From CAYMUL01 sp964393605 (GTDB taxonomy: Bacteria; Bacteroidota; Ignavibacteria; Ignavibacteriales; Ignavibacteriaceae): a stretch of DNA of 64,000 bases. The notes under the pieces were generated by a model. It was not told the DNA's origin, made no database searches, and was given only the letters and a program-made list of their open reading frames with translations. Positions 36,057 to 45,348 of this stretch are shown here, piece after piece; positions within the stretch are counted from its first letter, which is position 1, and each line of letters starts with the position of its first letter. The stretch spans positions 1 through 64,000 of the forward strand of contig CAYMUL010000009.1 in assembly GCA_964393605.1 (NCBI GenBank), in the 5' to 3' direction. The position numbers were made by a program, and so were the translations under genes.

Positions 36057-36141
36057 GCCACAAAGACACCAAGACACAAAGAAGTTTTGAATCAACAAAG
36101 GAATCTTAAGTTTTTTCTTCGTGCCTTTGTGACTTTGTGGC
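36057..36141. repeat. Inverted dispersed repeat, GCCACAAAG type
   Basis: GCCACAAAGACACCAAGACA at 36057 pairs imperfectly with TGCCTTTGTGACTTTGTGGC ending at 36141. The arms flank about 35 bases, forming a long hairpin. The same word is, as I recall, a frequent repeat in Bacteroidota-type genomes. The surrounding 35840-36420 interval has no credible gene. Confidence 0.6.
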
Positions 36142-36237
36142 AAAAAAAAATTTAGTGCATAAGGTGAGTTAGCTACTCTGAAATTAGATAACATCAACCT
36201 TATTACATTATTCACCGAATTTATGCAGAATGAAGAA

Positions 36238-36280
36238 TAGCACACTGATGACGCTGATGCAACTGATCTTCACTGATCTG
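36238..36280. repeat. CACTGAT dispersed repeat, second locus
   Basis: TAGCACACTGATGACGCTGA followed by CAACTGATCTTCACTGATCT matches the head of the repeat at 11494, 11709 and 12186 (TAGCACACTGATNACNCNGA) with substitutions. It shows that the element is dispersed, not confined to the gap region. Confidence 0.6.
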
Positions 36281-36420
36281 AATCATTCAAAACCAGCATT
36301 ATGGATATTCTCTATTTATACAAACTCGGATAATAATAATGGATGCGTAACTTTAGTTATTCACAAAATTATTTTTATGTTGAACAGAATTTTTAATCTC
36401 ATCAAAATAAAAAAACAGCT

Positions 36421-37842
36421 ATGTCCCGAACAACCATAAACCGCGCCGATGCACTCGATGCACTCCGCGGCTTCGCAATTATTACGATGATCCTTTCGGG
36501 AAGTATTCCTTTCAGCGGTGAAGCCGCGCTTCCGGGGTGGATGTATCATGCGCAACTGCCGCCGCCAGATCATGTTTTTAATCCTAACAATCCCGGAATT
36601 ACCTGGGTCGATCTCGTTTTTCCCTTTTTTCTTTTTTCGATGGGAGCGGCATTTCCATTTTCACTTTCGCGAAGAATGGATATCGGCGATTCAAAACTAA
36701 AACTGATACTCAATTCATTTCTGCGCGGATTGCTTCTCGTTTTTTTCGCAATCATTTTGCAACACTTAAAACCTTACGCACTCAGCGGAACTCCGCAAAT
36801 GAATGAATGGTTAATCGGATTGTTCGGATTCATTGCTCTTTTTTTTCTTTATGTAAGGATGGATTTTAAACTCGATAAAAAAATTATTCTGACCGCGAAA
36901 ATTCTATTTGGAGTTTTATTGGTTTTCCTTTTCACGCAACTGACTTACTCGAACAGAAAAAGTTTTAGCATTGGAAGAAGTGATATCATCATCATTGTGC
37001 TGGCAAATACTGCCGCGGTTGGTTCCGTCATTTGGATTTTCACCCGCGAAAAAATATTTATAAGATTAATAATACTGGTGCTGCTGCTTGCATTCAGATT
37101 GACACACAACATCGAAGGAAGCTGGACAAAATATATTTGGGATGCAACGCCACTTTCTGAAGTTTATCGTTTTTACTTTCTGCAATATCTGTTCATCGTC
37201 ATTCCCGGAACAATCGTCGGAGATCTTTTTCTTAAATGGATGAATCTGAAACCGGAACCGCAAACTGTTGAAACCAATCGGCAAAAATTTTTTCAACTCT
37301 GTTTGATGGTGAGTTTTATACTTTTTAATCTTGTAACTTTTTATAATCGCTGGCTCATTGTGAACGCCGCCGGCAATGTTGCGCTTCTATTCGCGGGATT
37401 CTTTCTTTTCAAAAAAGAATTCTCTTCGCTTGACACACTTTACAAATCAATTTTTTCATGGAGCGCACTCTGGCTTTTGCTCGGTGTATTATTTGAACCG
37501 TTCGAAGGCGGAATTAAAAAAGATCCCTCAAACTTGAGCTACTATCTCGTTACTTCGGGACTCGCAGGGTTTTGTTTGATCTTCTTTTCAATCGTTACGG
37601 ATTATTTTAGGAAAAATAAATATTTACAACTGCTAATCGATAACGGAAAGAATCCGATGATTGCATACATATCGGGGAGTAATTTAATGATGCCGCTGCT
37701 TGCATTAACGGGCATCTCGACTATATTAAATTATCTGTTGATAAATCCGTTCATGGGTTTTGTGAAAGGGATGATCTTCACTTTACTCTGCGCTTACGCA
37801 ACAAAATTCTTTACAAAGAAGAAGATGTTTTTACGAACTTGA
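36421..37842 (+). CDS. DUF5009/heparan-acetyltransferase-like membrane protein
   Basis: A 473-residue polytopic membrane protein. The start RADALDALRGFAIITMIL and the VDLVFPFFLFSMGAAFPFSL segment are the signature of the DUF5009/DUF1624 group related to the lysosomal transmembrane acetyltransferase HGSNAT. It has about ten to twelve hydrophobic helices. Family members may transfer acetyl groups to periplasmic sugars, but this is not established for bacterial members. It stands alone between intergenic repeats and the TPR-CHAT gene. Confidence 0.8.
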   Translation: MSRTTINRADALDALRGFAIITMILSGSIPFSGEAALPGWMYHAQLPPPDHVFNPNNPGITWVDLVFPFFLFSMGAAFPFSLSRRMDIGDSKLKLILNSFLRGLLLVFFAIILQHLKPYALSGTPQMNEWLIGLFGFIALFFLYVRMDFKLDKKIILTAKILFGVLLVFLFTQLTYSNRKSFSIGRSDIIIIVLANTAAVGSVIWIFTREKIFIRLIILVLLLAFRLTHNIEGSWTKYIWDATPLSEVYRFYFLQYLFIVIPGTIVGDLFLKWMNLKPEPQTVETNRQKFFQLCLMVSFILFNLVTFYNRWLIVNAAGNVALLFAGFFLFKKEFSSLDTLYKSIFSWSALWLLLGVLFEPFEGGIKKDPSNLSYYLVTSGLAGFCLIFFSIVTDYFRKNKYLQLLIDNGKNPMIAYISGSNLMMPLLALTGISTILNYLLINPFMGFVKGMIFTLLCAYATKFFTKKKMFLRT

Positions 37843-37901
37843 GGAAAATTTAAGGAACAATATTTTTGGACTAATGTTCAAGTAGTTATTAAATAAATAA
37901 A

Positions 37902-40900
37902 ATGAATTTCATGAAAAAATTTTTAACGATGATCGTACTATTATCTGTTAATATTATCTCACAAGATATTACTGAGCTTTATGATCTCTCGATGAAATAT
38001 TACAACGAGGGGAATTATGAATTGGCAATTCAATACGGTGAGCAATTACTACAAACCTGGGAGAAGAGTTATGGAGAAGGGGATTCGCCTGGTTTTGCGT
38101 TGATTAAAAATAATTTAGCATTTTTGTACAATCTTGGGAAAAAATATGATGAGGCAGAAATAATGTATAACGATGCACTTCTGATGAGAAGAAGGTTATA
38201 TTTATCACCTCATCACGAGTTGGCTATTAGTATTAGTAATCTTGCTGGTTTTTACTACGATAGGGGGAGAACTGATTTAGCACACCCACTCTATGTTGAA
38301 GCACTCGAGATGTATAGAGTGCTATACAATGGTGATACAAAGGAATTAGCTACATGCATTAACAATGTTGCGTTATTCTTTATCTCGTGCAGTGAATTTT
38401 CAAAAGCTGAAACACTGTTTAATGAATCCATAGGAATGCATAGAAGACTTTATAAAACGGATCATGAAGCACTGGCATTGAGTTTAAATAATGCTGGATA
38501 TTTTTATTCTAACGTTGGTCGTTTTGATGAAGCCGAAACACTTTACAATGAAGCCCTAGCAATGAGAAGACGACTCCTCAAAGACACACATCCTGATTTA
38601 TGTGTAAGTATCAATAATTTAGCAGCTTTATACAGCGAGTTAAATAAGTTTGAGAAAGCTGAATCGTTATATAGTGAAGTGCTTTCGATAAGAAGAAGAG
38701 TACATAAATCTAATCATCCAGATCTCGCAAGATCCTTAAATAATGTTTCAGCACTTTTTGTTAAATCCGGCAAATATATTGAAGCAGAACCGCTTCTTCT
38801 CGAAGCACTATTGATGACGAGAATTCTATACAAATCTGATCATCCAGATTTAGCCATGAGCCTTAATAATTTTGGTTATTATTATAAAGCTTTAGGTCGT
38901 TTTTCAGAAGCCGAACAGTTTTATGTCGACGCATTAGCTATGAGAAGGCGACTTTTCAAATTTGATAACATACATTTAGCCCAGAGTATTAATAATTTAG
39001 CGCTTTTTTATAATTCACTAGGGAGAATATCTGAGGCAGAGGAATTGTATATCGAAGCATTTGAGATGACACAGCGACTTTACAAGTTCGATCACCCTGA
39101 ATTAGCACGAGGATTGAATAATTTGGCAGTATTTTATGATAAACAACAAAAAACAAACGACGCAGAAAAATTTTATATAAATGCCCTCCAGATGTATCGA
39201 CGACTTTATAAAACCAATCACGCAGATTTAGCGAGGATACTGAATAATATTGCTTTGTTTTATTCTTCGCATGAAAAATTGACTGAATCTGATACTTTGA
39301 TTTTAGAAGCGTATCAAATGTATCTTAAAATTTATGGACAAGATCACCCTGATTTAGCTATGGTATTACTAAATGTTGGCTATATTTATTCGAAGCAACT
39401 CAAATATGATGAAGCAAACCAGTACTATGTTGAAGCAGTGGAAATGTATAAACGTTTGTTCAATGCTCTGCATCCGAACTTGGCTTTAAGTATTGATAAT
39501 TTAGCGATGCTTAATTTCGAAACTGGAAATTACTCTGAAGCCGAGCCCCTATTTATCGAAGCACTTTCCATTTATAAAAAAATGTTGAATAATTATCGAG
39601 CTTCATTATCCGAAAAAGAATTAAATCAGTTCTTGAAAACTTTCAATTACAATTTTGAATTCTTCAATTCTTTTACCTACGCCTACACAACTAAAACTAC
39701 AACAATTCAAAAAGCAAACAACAGTTTGTTGACGAAGGGTTTGATGTTGAACCAATCGAGAAATGTGCTTTCGGCAGTGCATCAATCCGGTGATACAATC
39801 CTTTCGAAAAAATATGAAGAATGGCAGAGAGAAAGAAGTTATCTCAGCCGCCTCTTCACAAAAACCAAAATGGAACTTGAACAGATGGGGGTTGATATCG
39901 ACTCGCTCGAAAAGAAAGTGAATGCGATCGAAAAGGAATTAAGCAAAGGCTCAGATTTGCTCGGCAATATCTTCACGCAAAACGAAAAAACATGGGAAGA
40001 TATTCGGAATAAACTTCAAACCGGCGAAGCGGCGATTGATATTACGCGCTTTCGATATTACGATAAAGTGTGGACAGATTCGGTTTTCTATTCATTTACA
40101 ATTATTACACACGAAACAGATTTACCGAAAGTAATCCATTTAACGAATGGTAAAGAAATGGAAGAAAAACTTTTCTTGAAATATCGCTACAACATTAAAC
40201 AGGTGGGAAATATTGATTCCGAAGACTTGATTGATACTTCCTACAACATTTATTGGTTGCCGTTGAATGCTGAATTGAAAGGCATTAAGAAAATATATTT
40301 ATCACTCGATGGCGTCTATAATAAAATAAGTCTCCCTTCGCTAAAGAATAACGAGACCGGCAAATATCTTTTTGAAGAATATCAAATCGTGATCGTAAAT
40401 AATCTCGGAGATATTCTCGACCAAAAAATCGATAAATCAAAAAACAGAACGGCGGAGTTGTTCGGATATCCGAATTACGATTTAACCAAAGAAGAACTGC
40501 AGATTTTTGCTTCGAACTATATGCCAAATCAGAGAGATTTGAGTTTAGATGATTTCACCCGCAGCGGATTGGAAAGATTTAACGTATCTATTTTACCCGG
40601 AACGAAAGAAGAAATTGAAAAGATTGACTCACTTCTTGAAAAAGAAAAATGGAGCGTAAAAAAATATTTATGGAATGATGCTTTAGAAGAAGCAGTAAAA
40701 TCAATGGAACAAAGCCCGCGCACACTTATGATTTCTACACATGGTTTTTTCTTGCAAGATCCCGAAAGAGAAAAAGAAGAACACAGAATTATGGGAATGA
40801 ATGAAACTAAAGTTTTTGAGAATCCATTATTGCGATCGGGTTTATTATTAACGGGTGCTTCAACTTTTCTCAATCTCAAAAACGAAAAAGGATATGATAA

Positions 40901-41243
40901 AATTGATAATGGAATTTTAACCGCCTACGAGGCTTCGCAACTAAATTTGTTGAATACGGAGTTAGTAGTTCTTTCTGCGTGCGAAACCGGTTTAGGAGAA
41001 GTTCAGAATGGCGAAGGTGTGTTCGGATTGCAAAGAGCTTTTATAATTGCCGGTGCGGATGCTGTGTTGATGAGCTTATGGAAAGTTAATGACACCGCAA
41101 CAAAAGATTTTATGATAATCTTTTTTGAAAGCTGGTTAGAAAACAATGACAAGCAACTCGCATTGAAAACGGCGAGAGACGCAATCAAAGCAAAATATAA
41201 ATTTCCTTACTTCTGGGGGGCGTTTGTGTTGGTTGGTGAATGA
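37902..41243 (+). CDS. Secreted TPR-CHAT protease-like protein
   Basis: A 1113-residue protein. It has a signal peptide (MNFMKKFLTMIVLLSVNIIS; a second ATG lies three codons in). About 12-13 kinesin-light-chain-type TPRs of 42 residues follow (residues about 60-580, each with A(E)xLY..AL.MRRRL and HPDLA.SLNN). A helical linker follows, then a C-terminal CHAT domain (about 810-1113). The caspase-fold dyad is visible: His947 in STHGFF and Cys1027 in LSACETGLGE. CHAT domains cleave proteins on activation, as in the Craspase and gasdermin systems. A signal peptide and no gasdermin or Cas gene nearby make a periplasmic role more likely here. Confidence 0.9.
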   Translation: MNFMKKFLTMIVLLSVNIISQDITELYDLSMKYYNEGNYELAIQYGEQLLQTWEKSYGEGDSPGFALIKNNLAFLYNLGKKYDEAEIMYNDALLMRRRLYLSPHHELAISISNLAGFYYDRGRTDLAHPLYVEALEMYRVLYNGDTKELATCINNVALFFISCSEFSKAETLFNESIGMHRRLYKTDHEALALSLNNAGYFYSNVGRFDEAETLYNEALAMRRRLLKDTHPDLCVSINNLAALYSELNKFEKAESLYSEVLSIRRRVHKSNHPDLARSLNNVSALFVKSGKYIEAEPLLLEALLMTRILYKSDHPDLAMSLNNFGYYYKALGRFSEAEQFYVDALAMRRRLFKFDNIHLAQSINNLALFYNSLGRISEAEELYIEAFEMTQRLYKFDHPELARGLNNLAVFYDKQQKTNDAEKFYINALQMYRRLYKTNHADLARILNNIALFYSSHEKLTESDTLILEAYQMYLKIYGQDHPDLAMVLLNVGYIYSKQLKYDEANQYYVEAVEMYKRLFNALHPNLALSIDNLAMLNFETGNYSEAEPLFIEALSIYKKMLNNYRASLSEKELNQFLKTFNYNFEFFNSFTYAYTTKTTTIQKANNSLLTKGLMLNQSRNVLSAVHQSGDTILSKKYEEWQRERSYLSRLFTKTKMELEQMGVDIDSLEKKVNAIEKELSKGSDLLGNIFTQNEKTWEDIRNKLQTGEAAIDITRFRYYDKVWTDSVFYSFTIITHETDLPKVIHLTNGKEMEEKLFLKYRYNIKQVGNIDSEDLIDTSYNIYWLPLNAELKGIKKIYLSLDGVYNKISLPSLKNNETGKYLFEEYQIVIVNNLGDILDQKIDKSKNRTAELFGYPNYDLTKEELQIFASNYMPNQRDLSLDDFTRSGLERFNVSILPGTKEEIEKIDSLLEKEKWSVKKYLWNDALEEAVKSMEQSPRTLMISTHGFFLQDPEREKEEHRIMGMNETKVFENPLLRSGLLLTGASTFLNLKNEKGYDKIDNGILTAYEASQLNLLNTELVVLSACETGLGEVQNGEGVFGLQRAFIIAGADAVLMSLWKVNDTATKDFMIIFFESWLENNDKQLALKTARDAIKAKYKFPYFWGAFVLVGE

Positions 41244-41306
41244 GAGAAACTGATTATTTTTCTGAATAACAAGTTATCGTGTCATTCAATCGGTGTGAAA
41301 TTATTT

Positions 41307-43136
41307 TTACGAACGTGAACCTTTTTCAATTTTTACTTCCGTTGAAAGATGTTTGAGCCAAAAGTGATACAAGCCCGCAGTCAGTAAAATCAATGCGATG
41401 GAGAGATAGAGCAAAAAATCCCAACGCTTGAACATAATTGTCATCATTGTTAAAAATAAAACTATTTGCCAGGGCAACGCGAAGAATATCGAGATAATGT
41501 CACGCCGATTTTCCTTTTTAATTAAAGAAAATTTTTCTGCCGCAATTGTAGAAGAGACCGGTTTCCAAAATCCAAAAGGACGTGTAGTGTTAAAAAATTC
41601 TTTCAATGTTTCATCGCTCGTTTGCGTTGTGAGTAATGCAGTTAAAACTGTTGCCAGCAATGAACTTGAAATAACAATTGCGAAGGAAGCATATTCTGGA
41701 ATTTCAGGAAGAAATAATTTTTGTAGAACAGCAGCGAGCATCCCCGCAATAGTTCCGAAAGCAAAACTATAACCGTTCATTCTCCACCAATACCAACGAA
41801 TTAAAAGAGGAACAATTAATCCCGAGCCCAGCCCCATAGTTAGCCATCCCCAAATTTCATTTATGCTTGTGATGTTCACCGTAAGAAATAATCCGAGAAG
41901 CACAATTATCAAGGATGAAATGCGGCTTTGCAGAATTAATTTTTTATCATCGGCGGTCGGATTAATAAATTCTTGATAAATATCTTTCACCCAATAAGCC
42001 GCGCCGGAATTAATCAACGAACTGAAAGTTGACATCGCCGCCGCCATCAATCCCGCGATGAGTAGTCCTTTCAATCCTTGTGGAAGTAAATTGAATATTA
42101 CAGTCGGCAAAACTTTTTCCGGGTCTTGAATTATTTGTCCCGAATCTACCCCGTAACTAATGCCAAGAATTGCAATAGCCGCGATAAAGGGCCAACGAAA
42201 TGAAAGAAGAAAAGTCCAGAATAATGAAAGCAATCCGGCATCGCGATCGCTATTGGATGCAAAAAATCTTTGCGCCATGTATCCGCCGACTCCAGCACTC
42301 CCTTCGATGATAACTTTTATTAGATAGAAAAGCAGCGCAACTCCGAACAAGTTATAAATTGAGTAAGAAGAATTTTCAGGAAAATTTAAATTCCATGTCG
42401 GCAGAATATTTGTCCAACTTTCTCGTGTGGTTTGTAAAGATTGGAACGAACCATCCTTCATAGGAATTGAGATTGAAAATGTTTCGGGCAATTCCGGAAT
42501 TGCAAATGCGATTGAACAGACGACAATAATCATTACGAAAATAAGCACGCCCTGAAATACATCTGTCCACACAACTCCGTATAATCCACTTGCAACTGTG
42601 TAAAGTGTGGTTAAAAAAATTATTAATGCCGCCGCCCAAAACTCGGACGACAAGCCGAAGAAATTAGGTATGTTTAGCACATCGCCAATAAATTTTCCCG
42701 CGCCAACTGCAAAGTATGATACGATTGCAACGGTGATTATCAATGTTGATAGTGCAGAAATCAATCGTGCAAATTTTCCTTGCGTATCATTACCGAAGCG
42801 AAGTTTCATCCACTCCGCCATAGTCATTACTTTTGCACGTCGATTCCACTTTCCCATGAAGATCATCAGGAAAGCCATAATCAATACGAGTCCGCCTCGC
42901 ATCTCTACAAAAAATCCGACGGCACCGAAGGCATAAATCAACGCAACATTTATCATCGTTCCGCTCACATCAAAATTTGAAGCCATGCCGCTCGCGCCCA
43001 ATGCCCACCATGGAATTTTTCTGTTCCCCAAAAAATAACTATCGATTCCCGATGACGCTTTCTTCTCGAAATAAAAACCAACAGCTGTGATGACCGCCAA
43101 ATATAAAATCACAATTACAAAATCTATTACTCCCAA
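41307..43136 (-). CDS. Sodium:solute symporter family protein
   Basis: A 609-residue multi-pass transporter (about 14 helices) of the SSS/SLC5 family. The FLGNRKIPWWALGASGMASNF segment and GLMAAAMSTFSSLINSG match the sodium:sugar/nucleoside members. The C-terminal WWRMNGYSFAFGTIAG pattern is typical of the Bacteroidota version. It brings in a solute with sodium; the substrate is not predictable. It lies on the minus strand next to the L,D-transpeptidase-like gene with no gap (starts at 43136, the neighbour ends at 43137), so they may be transcribed together. Confidence 0.9.
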   Translation of the reverse strand: MGVIDFVIVILYLAVITAVGFYFEKKASSGIDSYFLGNRKIPWWALGASGMASNFDVSGTMINVALIYAFGAVGFFVEMRGGLVLIMAFLMIFMGKWNRRAKVMTMAEWMKLRFGNDTQGKFARLISALSTLIITVAIVSYFAVGAGKFIGDVLNIPNFFGLSSEFWAAALIIFLTTLYTVASGLYGVVWTDVFQGVLIFVMIIVVCSIAFAIPELPETFSISIPMKDGSFQSLQTTRESWTNILPTWNLNFPENSSYSIYNLFGVALLFYLIKVIIEGSAGVGGYMAQRFFASNSDRDAGLLSLFWTFLLSFRWPFIAAIAILGISYGVDSGQIIQDPEKVLPTVIFNLLPQGLKGLLIAGLMAAAMSTFSSLINSGAAYWVKDIYQEFINPTADDKKLILQSRISSLIIVLLGLFLTVNITSINEIWGWLTMGLGSGLIVPLLIRWYWWRMNGYSFAFGTIAGMLAAVLQKLFLPEIPEYASFAIVISSSLLATVLTALLTTQTSDETLKEFFNTTRPFGFWKPVSSTIAAEKFSLIKKENRRDIISIFFALPWQIVLFLTMMTIMFKRWDFLLYLSIALILLTAGLYHFWLKHLSTEVKIEKGSRS

Positions 43137-44429
43137 TTATCTACCCGTTTCAGAAATAATTTTTTCAATTTCACCCAAAGTAACCGGCGCAGTTTTGTCA
43201 TCGATATTCACGACAACAAAATAGCCTTCGAGATTCGGCAGTCGCATCAGTTCATTCATAAATTTTAATTGATCGCTTTCAATCAGCACGCCCGAACTAT
43301 CCGACCACGACTCATTCGTTACCAAACATCCGAGCGAAGGCGTTAAGGGATAGTAACTTTTCGTTTCATAAAATTTTGTATCGATTGTAGTTCCGTGAGA
43401 AATAATTTCGGTGCGCCCGGCTTCCCCTGCAAGATATGCTTCGTAAATCATGTTGTAATTTTTCCATGAATCGGGAAGAAGATTTTTATATTTCTCAATA
43501 TTCCAGGTTGAATCGAGAGTTGCATTGCGGAAAAAAGTTTTTGCGTCGATTTCAAATGGAAGACGTATTTGTAAATTCGGTGAAGGACCGATGAAAATAT
43601 TTTGTGAAGAATCAACTCCATAAATTGAAAAAATTCCTTGCGGTGTGTTGCCGTTAGTTAAATAACCCGGCAAGTTTGAAATGGCGCGCGCAAGTTGTTG
43701 AACGTGAAAAAGTTTTCCGTTTTCTGTACGTAAAAATTTTCCGTCGCTTTTTCGAATCAAAAGTAAGCCGGGGAAATTTCTGTCTTTGCGTTGCAGACTG
43801 AAGACAACAATTTTGTTTCTTTCAAATTCGTGCGAGAGAAGATCCCGCAAAGAAGGTGTCTGCTGTTTCGTAAAGGAGAGATGCCATTGAAGCATTGTTA
43901 TTATTGGGTGCAAAGCGTATTGAGGATTTTTCAATTTATAATCTTCAATCAAATTTTTCACTTCATAGTTATTTTGAAAAAGATAATTGCAACTCATTGC
44001 AAAAATTTTGGGATGATCGGTTGTTTGTGCGAGCAAGAGAACTTCTTTTGGGAAATCATTCAAATAGAGAGTGTAAATCGCCTCAAGAAAAGCGCGTTGA
44101 AACGGAATGGATGTTCGATAAATTGTTTTAATTATCGATTTGAAAACAGAATCTGTATAAGAATTTCGGAAAAGCATCAACTCCATCGCCCAAAATGCAG
44201 ATTCATAATTCTTCTCCGTTTCAGAATTCAATTCCCGCGCAAGATTTTGAATGATGGTTTCGTTAATTGTCTCCACTATAAAATTTTCGCGTTCATATTT
44301 CAGAGTTGTACTCGTAGAGAAATTTTCTTCTTTAAAAAATTTTTCTTCTTCACATCCAAAAAAGAGAGTGGCAATAAAAATTAAACAGAAAAATTTAACA
44401 GTTTTAATTTTCTGCGGCGAGTATCGCAT
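43137..44429 (-). CDS. L,D-transpeptidase-like lipoprotein
   Basis: I start at 44429 because the lipoprotein signal (VKFFCLIFIATLFFGC) then begins about ten residues in and AAGGAAAA lies upstream; the longest frame would start at 44468. That gives 430 residues. The C-terminus has an HG motif (His345) and SLGC (Cys368), spaced like the HG...S-x-GC active site of YkuD L,D-transpeptidases, with TPQGIFSIYG earlier. The N-terminal half is helical and unlike known Ldts. Members cross-link peptidoglycan or attach proteins to it. The fit is partial (SLGC instead of SHGC), so activity is uncertain. It overlaps the acetyltransferase gene by 49 bases. Confidence 0.7.
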   Translation of the reverse strand: MRYSPQKIKTVKFFCLIFIATLFFGCEEEKFFKEENFSTSTTLKYERENFIVETINETIIQNLARELNSETEKNYESAFWAMELMLFRNSYTDSVFKSIIKTIYRTSIPFQRAFLEAIYTLYLNDFPKEVLLLAQTTDHPKIFAMSCNYLFQNNYEVKNLIEDYKLKNPQYALHPIITMLQWHLSFTKQQTPSLRDLLSHEFERNKIVVFSLQRKDRNFPGLLLIRKSDGKFLRTENGKLFHVQQLARAISNLPGYLTNGNTPQGIFSIYGVDSSQNIFIGPSPNLQIRLPFEIDAKTFFRNATLDSTWNIEKYKNLLPDSWKNYNMIYEAYLAGEAGRTEIISHGTTIDTKFYETKSYYPLTPSLGCLVTNESWSDSSGVLIESDQLKFMNELMRLPNLEGYFVVVNIDDKTAPVTLGEIEKIISETGR

Positions 44430-45199
44430 GCCGCACATTTTCCTTCTTTGCATAAAAGTTGTTTCCATTCTTCTCTAAAAAATTTTATTCCGTGTTCGAT
44501 TAAAGATTTGATATTAATTAAGTATGAAGATAATTCATTACTGACTGACGGATAAATAATTTTTTCTGCTAATAAATATTTTTCAAAGTTGATGAAACTT
44601 GCACTGCAGCCGGGAATCTCCGATAAATTCTGCTCGCCGTTAATCGATAAGCCGATCGATTGCACATTCATAAAATCCCACGGTGATAAATCTTTGTACG
44701 GAACGTTTGCGGCAACTTCAAGATAGTGCGCAAAACTGAGCGATGTAAAATTTGTTCCGAGCATCAACACGAAAGAATTTTCTTTTTTGCCAAGCCAATG
44801 AAAAATGCTGTTCAATCCGAGCGGGCTTTGCGGAGAATCAAATTCTTTAATCGATGAAGTAGCCGCACCCCAAATCGCGAATGAATGTGTTGCGGAGGAA
44901 GTGCGCAAAACATCGGGCAATTTTCTAAAAACTTCGGAGAGCACTCCAACTTTACTCGAAGTGATTTCTTTATTGAATATTTGGTTTTCGTCCGTGGAAG
45001 TTTTGTAGCAGTAGGTGAAAGTCGGAAAGATTATTGAGCCGTGGAGTGAAATAATTTTTTGCAAGGAATGAATTACTTCCGGCACGGAAACATCGGGAAA
45101 TGCGGAGACAATTTTTTTGAATCCGGTATGCACAATTAAATGGGAATTTTCTTTCAACCCGATTTGTTTTAGATAGCCGTAAAAATTTTTTCTTTCCAT
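44381..45199 (-). CDS. AAC(3)-family acetyltransferase-like protein
   Basis: A 272-residue protein of the aminoglycoside 3-N-acetyltransferase fold. Landmarks are LIVHTGFKKI, IFPTFTYCY, and THSFAIWGA. In the true resistance enzymes these surround the acetyl-CoA and substrate sites. Nearby genes do not suggest antibiotic resistance, and AAC(3) relatives also act on nucleotide and natural-product substrates, so resistance should not be assumed. The C-terminal tail (CKEGKCAACDTRRRKL) has three cysteines. Its start codon lies inside one copy of the direct repeat that borders the AbiE cassette. Confidence 0.75.
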   Translation of the reverse strand: MERKNFYGYLKQIGLKENSHLIVHTGFKKIVSAFPDVSVPEVIHSLQKIISLHGSIIFPTFTYCYKTSTDENQIFNKEITSSKVGVLSEVFRKLPDVLRTSSATHSFAIWGAATSSIKEFDSPQSPLGLNSIFHWLGKKENSFVLMLGTNFTSLSFAHYLEVAANVPYKDLSPWDFMNVQSIGLSINGEQNLSEIPGCSASFINFEKYLLAEKIIYPSVSNELSSYLINIKSLIEHGIKFFREEWKQLLCKEGKCAACDTRRRKLKLLNFSV

Positions 45200-45224
45200 C
45201 TTGCAAGTAAAGTTAAGAAAAAAA
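45185..45224. repeat. Left copy of 40-bp direct repeat bounding the AbiE cassette
   Basis: Matches 46903-46942 at 38 of 40 positions, including 29 identical bases starting CCATCTTGCAAG (45196). It spans the start codon and upstream region of the AAC(3)-like gene. The cassette lies between the two copies. Confidence 0.75.
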
Positions 45225-45283
45225 ATTTTGAATGAGGAAGATTAACAACCTGTTCGTTGGGGTATGAATTCATTGTAAAATAG

Positions 45284-45334
45284 TTGGATCGAATCTTAGG
45301 CGATTTACATATATTTGCCTATCAAATGATCCAA
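45284..45334. promoter_or_regulatory. Candidate AbiEi operator (51-bp dyad)
   Basis: Two nested inverted repeats share one centre: TTGGATC (45284-45290) with GATCCAA (45328-45334), and TAGGC (45297-45301) with GCCTA (45317-45321), each pair separated by 6 bases. The centre lies about 40 bases before the AbiEi start. AbiEi proteins are known to autoregulate by binding inverted repeats at their promoter, which fits. Confidence 0.45.
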
Positions 45335-45348
45335 TTTTAGAAGACACT

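Noticed and set aside
37902..41243. CHAT protein as part of a type III-E CRISPR or gasdermin defence system
   Set aside because: No cas, gasdermin or other partner gene lies nearby, and a signal peptide predicts export.
42607..42936. 109-residue frame opposite the symporter
   Set aside because: Antisense shadow; no ribosome site.
44381..45199. Aminoglycoside resistance gene
   Set aside because: The fold is AAC(3)-like, but there is no mobile resistance context and the gene is coupled to an envelope-type gene; the family has other roles.
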